Assembly: GCA_009919365.1 (NCBI GenBank)
Contig: RGBZ01000005.1
Span: 1-18,968 of the forward strand
Direction of reading: 5' to 3'
DNA from: a bacterium
GTDB taxonomy: Bacteria > Chloroflexota > Limnocylindria > Limnocylindrales > Limnocylindraceae
DNA length: 18,968 nt
The position numbers and the translations under genes were made by a program. Under the pieces are notes generated by a model. The model saw only the letters and a list, made by a program, of their open reading frames with translations, was not told where the DNA came from and did no database searches. Below are positions 15,383 to 18,968 of the stretch, in pieces (position 1 is the first letter of the stretch; the number at the start of each line of letters is the position of its first letter).

Positions 15383-16923
15383 TGCTGAGCCCGACACGCA
15401 GGCTCGCCTTAGTGATCATTGATGGGTTTGGCGTGAGTAGCGGAGGTCCATGCGATGCGATTGCTGCCGCCGCCATGCCGAATTGGCGTCAACTCTGCGC
15501 TCAGCATCCATACACAACGCTTGGCGCTAGCGGAGAGGCCGTCGGCCTGCCAGCTGGCCAGATGGGAAACAGTGAGGTTGGCCACCTAAACATTGGGAGT
15601 GGGCAGCGCGTGCCACAAGACCTTCCACGCATCGATGCTGCGATTGCAGATGGCTCGTTTGGTCAAATGAGCGGTCTTCGCAGCGCCCTCGCGGCTGCCG
15701 GGGAGAGCGGCCTCCATCTGATTACGCTGCTAGGTGACGGTGGCGTGCACGCTAACGACCGTCATGCGATCGAGGTTCTACGAGCCGCCCAAGAGGCTGG
15801 TGTCCCGCGCATCCTCGTGCACCTTCTGCTTGATGGTCGCGATACACCGCCTCGGTCAGCTGCAGCGGCGCTCTCATCCTTTGAGCAGCGAATGATCGAA
15901 GTGGCGCCATCTGCGGAGATTGCAACCATTGGTGGGCGCTACTACGGAATGGATCGAGATGCTAGATGGGAGCGAACCAACGCCGCACTCGAGGCAATCG
16001 TCATGAGCGGTGACCGACCCGTCAGCAGTGCACGGGTTGCCCTCGAAGAGGCATATACCCGAGGTGAAAGCGATGAATTTGTCGTTCCGACCCAAGTGGC
16101 GCTACGCAATGGATTGGCCGAGCGATTTCAGCGAACCGACGTGGTCATACATGCAAACTTCCGTGCGGATCGGGCTCGCCAGCTCGTTTGTGCACTAGCG
16201 GCACCGGAACTCCGCGAACTGGATCGCCCCACCCTGCTGCCCGTGCGCTGCTGGGGGATGACCTCCTATGGTGAGGGAGAGGCGCTCTCGCTAGTGCAGC
16301 CGATCTTTGGGGCGGCTGTTGCGCCATCGCTCGCGGGGATCATTGCAGCCGCTGGCCTGCAGCAGCTCCACATCGCCGAGACAGAGAAGTACGCACACGT
16401 GACCTACTTCTTGAACGGTGGAATCGAAGAGGCGTTCCCTGGTGAGCGGCGCGTGCTTATGCCGAGCGATCATGTTGCCACCTACGATTTGGCTCCGGCG
16501 ATGCAGGCGGAGAAGATCGCGGCTGTGGTTGTTGAGGCACTGAACAACGGCCACGAGTCGTTTATCGTTGCCAACATCGCCAATCCCGATATGGTCGGGC
16601 ATACGGGCGACCTTGCGGCCACGGTTCGAGCCTGTGAAGCCACCGACCTCGCGATTGGCGCGATTGCTACTGCCGCAGCCGCCACCGGCACCACCCTGCT
16701 GATTACGGCGGACCACGGCAATGCAGAGCAGATGTGCACCGCTGATGGAGCCCCCCTTACGAGCCACACCCTGGGGCGCGTACCGCTGCTCGCCGCATAC
16801 GGGGAGGGCTCAGGACCGGCGCTGGCGGAGGGGGATCTGCGTGATATCGCGCCGACCGTCTGCGCCCTGATGGGCCTGCGCCCAGACCCCGCAATGACGG
16901 GGGAGTCACTTTTGCGACCGTAG
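15382..16923 (+). CDS. gpmI: 2,3-bisphosphoglycerate-independent phosphoglycerate mutase
   Basis: GpmI is a two-metal (usually Mn) alkaline-phosphatase-superfamily enzyme that interconverts 3- and 2-phosphoglycerate. The 513-residue protein has the first metal ligand in VIIDGFG (D14) and the phosphorylated Ser in QMGNSEVGHLNIG (S64). The inserted phosphotransferase domain carries HLLLDGRDTPP, IGGRYYGMDRD.RW and NFRADRARQL. The later metal site has ETEKYAHVTYFLNGG and TADHGNAE (D444, H445). The ATG at 15382 shares its A with the last base of the tpiA stop, so the two are translationally coupled. Length is typical. No 2,3-BPG-dependent mutase is seen in the window. Confidence 0.97.
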   Translation: MLSPTRRLALVIIDGFGVSSGGPCDAIAAAAMPNWRQLCAQHPYTTLGASGEAVGLPAGQMGNSEVGHLNIGSGQRVPQDLPRIDAAIADGSFGQMSGLRSALAAAGESGLHLITLLGDGGVHANDRHAIEVLRAAQEAGVPRILVHLLLDGRDTPPRSAAAALSSFEQRMIEVAPSAEIATIGGRYYGMDRDARWERTNAALEAIVMSGDRPVSSARVALEEAYTRGESDEFVVPTQVALRNGLAERFQRTDVVIHANFRADRARQLVCALAAPELRELDRPTLLPVRCWGMTSYGEGEALSLVQPIFGAAVAPSLAGIIAAAGLQQLHIAETEKYAHVTYFLNGGIEEAFPGERRVLMPSDHVATYDLAPAMQAEKIAAVVVEALNNGHESFIVANIANPDMVGHTGDLAATVRACEATDLAIGAIATAAAATGTTLLITADHGNAEQMCTADGAPLTSHTLGRVPLLAAYGEGSGPALAEGDLRDIAPTVCALMGLRPDPAMTGESLLRP

Positions 16924-16950
16924 CTCGCACGCGACCATTCCTGGGTCGAG

Positions 16951-16989
16951 TGGTAGGATCACTCCACCAGTCAAAGAGCGATTAGGAGG
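16951..16989 (+). promoter_or_regulatory. Predicted secG promoter and Shine-Dalgarno
   Basis: The 70-bp gap after gpmI contains TGGTAGGAT (16951-16959), an extended -10 element almost identical to the one before secD, and AGGAGG at 16984-16989, 4 nt before the secG ATG. A start near 16966 leaves a ~28-nt leader. A short CGACC/GGTCG inverted repeat straddles the position where a -35 would lie (about 16932-16948). No good -35 hexamer is visible. Confidence 0.55.
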
Positions 16990-16993
16990 ATTC

Positions 16994-17215
16994 ATGAATC
17001 CAGTACTTGCCCTCGGACAGATCGTCGTCAGCATCTTTTTGGTCATCGCAATCCTGATGCAATCTCGTGGGGTAGGCCTCAGTTCGGCATTCGGTGGGGA
17101 CTCCAGCGTTTATCGTTCGCGCCGCGGCGTTGAGCGCCAGCTACTCCGCTTTACGATTGCATTGATTATCCTGTTCGTCGGCTTCTCGGTGCTCGGCTAC
17201 CTCCAGACGAACTAA
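16994..17215 (+). CDS. secG: SecG, preprotein translocase subunit
   Basis: SecG is the small accessory subunit of the SecYEG channel. The 73-residue protein has two membrane helices (residues ~5-21 and ~50-69). The conserved linker between them includes LMQSRGVGLSSAFGG, the family hallmark around the first-helix exit. It starts with a strong AGGAGG at 4-nt spacing and its own promoter-like element. The substrate-binding protein gene begins 14 nt after its stop. With secD and secF in the same window, most accessory Sec subunits are clustered here; secY, secE and secA are not. Confidence 0.94.
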   Translation: MNPVLALGQIVVSIFLVIAILMQSRGVGLSSAFGGDSSVYRSRRGVERQLLRFTIALIILFVGFSVLGYLQTN

Positions 17216-17229
17216 GTCGGATCGCCCTG

Positions 17230-18891
17230 GTGCGCAAGCAACAGAGCACGCAACAGGGGTTCACCCGCAAGATTGTCGCGGCAATCTTCGCCGCCGCCGC
17301 ACTTTTTGCAGGGGCCAGTCAAATCGGCCTTGTGGGCACCCAGGTCCCCGGGGCGGCGGTCCCGGGCGGAGAGCTCCCAGCGGGCGAGGGCGTGCTCACC
17401 TTTGGCGTCGTCGGGGTGCCCTCACGTCCAATCCCGCTGTTCGCTGAAACGGCTGCCGATCGGGCCGTTGTCGCCCTTACCTTTCGAGGCTTGACCCGTC
17501 TGGATCGAACTGGATGGCCCGAGCCCGACATCGCAACGGATTGGGCGGTCGCCGCTGACGGACTCTCGTGGACGATCAGGCTAGACCCATCCGCGCGCTG
17601 GCAAGACGGCTCTACGGTCACTGCAGCCGATGTGCTGACGACGATCTCGATCGCATCGGAACTTGGCATTGCGGGCGGCTATTGGCAGTCGATCACCGCG
17701 GAAGAGGGAGATGACGCTGGGACCGTTCGGTTGAGCGCCTCCCGTGCGTTGGCAAACCTTCCAACCATGCTCGGTTCGCTACCGCTCCTCTCCGCCACGC
17801 AGTTTGTTGGTCTGAATGCTGCGCAAATCCCTGATTCCAAAGCGGCGAAGATTCCGCAAGGGACGGGCCCATTTCAGATCACGAGCATCTCCTCTGGGGG
17901 CGCTGGTCTGGTTCGACGAAGCGACCTGCTGCCCAACGACCGGTCCGCACTTACGCGTGCGGGAACCTCAGTTGAGAAGATTGCCCTCTACTTCTTCCCC
18001 GATGCAGCATCCGCACTACGCGGGTGGAGCAACAGTTCCCTTGATCAACTTGTTGGCCTAGACATTGCCGATGCGCGGCAAGGCGCGGCGGCCCGGGGGG
18101 ACACGATTGAACTTGGATCGACTGTCTTCTCGGGTATCGCCACAAATTTGCGACCTGGAAGCGTGCTTCGTGATCCTCGATTACGAGCTGGCCTCGTGGC
18201 GCTCCTTGACCCAGTTGCCATTACCACCGTGTTTGGCGGCTCGGCTGCGCGGACGCCCGTGTCGCCGCTTTCGTGGGGCTGGAGCCCCCTCCCTGACCCA
18301 GCGACGGGCGTTGACTATGCGACAAGCCTGTTCAAGGCGGTCAAATGGAAGAAGGGGGAGACCGGATGGTCACTTCCAGGAGGCGGAGCGGCAAGCCTCG
18401 AGATCTTGACGCTCCCAGCGTTGGCTCATCCCGTGGATGCTGCAGTCGCAGAGCAGGCGGCGGCCGCATGGACAGCATTCGGCATCCCAACCCGCGTGAC
18501 GGAGCTCTCTCCCATCGATCTCACGAGCCGCTTAGCGTCGGGGTCGTTCCAACTTGCCGTTCTCAACGTTGATGTTGGGATTGATGTTGACCTGTACCCG
18601 CTCCTGGGGTCAGGGGCGGTCCTGACCGGTGGCAACGTTGCAGGAATCCAGCTCAAAGACCTTGATCAACTGCTCAACCGCGCTCGCCAGCCAGGTGATC
18701 GAGTGACCCGCACAGCGGCCCTTGCGGCGCTACAGAAATGGCTCGCCGAGACGAACTACATCTTGCCGATCCGCTTCCGCGCGGTCGAACTCTTGACCTC
18801 AAGCCGTGTCACCCAGGTGGCCCCAATGCTCGTTGACGAGCCTGAGAGCTACCTGCGGGCTGTGCTATCCTTCCGCCTCGCGACCCCCTAA
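17230..18891 (+). CDS. Family 5 extracellular solute-binding protein (ABC transporter type)
   Basis: Proteins of this family (SBP_bac_5) capture peptides, nickel or other solutes for ABC importers. The 553-residue protein starts with a basic N-terminus and a hydrophobic segment (residues ~14-34), then a Gly/Pro/Val-rich linker. The family pattern is clear at 80-135: RGLTRLDRTGWPEPDIATDW followed by GLSWTIRLDPSARWQDGSTVTAADVL. Later come IPQGTGPFQI and RDPRLRAGLVALLDP, the segments expected of lobe I and lobe II. No Cys follows the hydrophobic segment, so it is not a lipoprotein; it is either cleaved or held by a signal anchor. The start is GTG 17230 without a clear Shine-Dalgarno. No permease or ATPase gene is adjacent, so the substrate cannot be inferred. 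Confidence 0.88.
   Translation: MRKQQSTQQGFTRKIVAAIFAAAALFAGASQIGLVGTQVPGAAVPGGELPAGEGVLTFGVVGVPSRPIPLFAETAADRAVVALTFRGLTRLDRTGWPEPDIATDWAVAADGLSWTIRLDPSARWQDGSTVTAADVLTTISIASELGIAGGYWQSITAEEGDDAGTVRLSASRALANLPTMLGSLPLLSATQFVGLNAAQIPDSKAAKIPQGTGPFQITSISSGGAGLVRRSDLLPNDRSALTRAGTSVEKIALYFFPDAASALRGWSNSSLDQLVGLDIADARQGAAARGDTIELGSTVFSGIATNLRPGSVLRDPRLRAGLVALLDPVAITTVFGGSAARTPVSPLSWGWSPLPDPATGVDYATSLFKAVKWKKGETGWSLPGGGAASLEILTLPALAHPVDAAVAEQAAAAWTAFGIPTRVTELSPIDLTSRLASGSFQLAVLNVDVGIDVDLYPLLGSGAVLTGGNVAGIQLKDLDQLLNRARQPGDRVTRTAALAALQKWLAETNYILPIRFRAVELLTSSRVTQVAPMLVDEPESYLRAVLSFRLATP
18863..18871 (+). promoter_or_regulatory. Possible promoter for the tRNA-Leu
   Basis: TGCTATCCT (18863-18871), at the end of the preceding coding region, resembles an extended -10 (TGn plus TATCCT). 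A CTGAGA (4 of 6 to TTGACA) lies 18 bp upstream at 18842-18847. A start near 18878 would give a ~36-nt leader to the tRNA. Confidence 0.35.
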
Positions 18892-18905
18892 GCGATTGGG
18901 GGGGT
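18883..18905 (+). other. C5/G5 stem-loop between the binding-protein stop and the tRNA
   Basis: ACCCCC (18883-18888) can pair with GGGGGT (18900-18905) across a loop that contains the TAA stop at 18889-18891. There is no T tract, so it is not a canonical intrinsic terminator. It could slow polymerase or shape the tRNA leader, or be chance in GC-rich DNA. Confidence 0.3.
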
Positions 18906-18913
18906 TCGAACGG

Positions 18914-18968
18914 GTCGAGGTGGCGGAATTGGCAGACGCGCTGGCTTCAGGAGCCAGTGTCCGCAAGG
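18914..18968 (+). tRNA. tRNA-Leu (CAG anticodon), 3' part beyond the window
   Basis: The sequence has the tRNA-Leu pattern: a 7-nt acceptor strand GTCGAGG (18914-18920), then TGGCGGAA with the D-arm and loop TTGGCAGACGC. The anticodon stem CTGGC/GCCAG (18941-18945 and 18953-18957) encloses the loop TTCAGGA. Bases 34-36 are CAG at 18948-18950, reading the CUG codon, which is frequent in these genes. TGTCCGCAAGG begins the long variable arm of a class II tRNA, where the window stops. The T arm, acceptor 3' strand and CCA lie outside. Confidence 0.93.

Overview
The window is a dense, single-strand (+) stretch of a GC-rich bacterial chromosome. It carries housekeeping genes throughout, with no insertion sequences, CRISPR array, phage genes or rRNA. 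The gene set and order are rapZ-yvcK-whiA followed by tpiA-gpmI-secG, a YvcK with membrane helices at its N-terminus, and minimal tatA/tatC next to secD/secF. This best fits a Chloroflexota-like lineage (inference from gene content and GC richness; an actinobacterial relative is the main alternative). Gaps are very short: several genes overlap by ATGA or TAATG junctions, and the longest non-coding gaps are about 100, 70 and 37 bp. This suggests a compact genome.

Layout: (1) 29-5103, nucleotide excision repair: uvrA (broken here), a small unknown protein, and uvrC. (2) 5141-10472: secD-secF, recJ, and a membrane-anchored TolB-like beta-propeller. (3) 10575-11525: tatA-tatC, behind its own promoter-like sequence and a strong Shine-Dalgarno. 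(4) 11528-14553: rapZ-yvcK-whiA, the classic nucleotide-binding/regulatory trio. (5) 14561-16923: tpiA-gpmI, two glycolytic enzymes. (6) 16994-18891: secG and a family 5 extracellular solute-binding protein. (7) 18914 to the end: the first part of a tRNA-Leu(CAG), cut off by the window edge.

Functionally the region pairs DNA repair (UvrA, UvrC, RecJ) with protein export (SecD, SecF, SecG, TatA, TatC) and central carbon metabolism and its regulators (RapZ, YvcK, TpiA, GpmI).

The most notable anomaly is in uvrA. The reading frame breaks at about 1525, where roughly 55 nt are missing. The missing piece would encode the ABC signature motif (LSGGEAQR) of the first ATPase domain. Restoring 55 nt gives an exact 968-residue UvrA. 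This is either a genuine disabling deletion or an assembly error. I found no convincing new defence or mobile system. Second-tier items are the unknown 115-residue protein between uvrA and uvrC, a recurring TGnTAGGAT promoter-like element that would make secD mRNA leaderless, and a lipobox-less substrate-binding protein beside secG.
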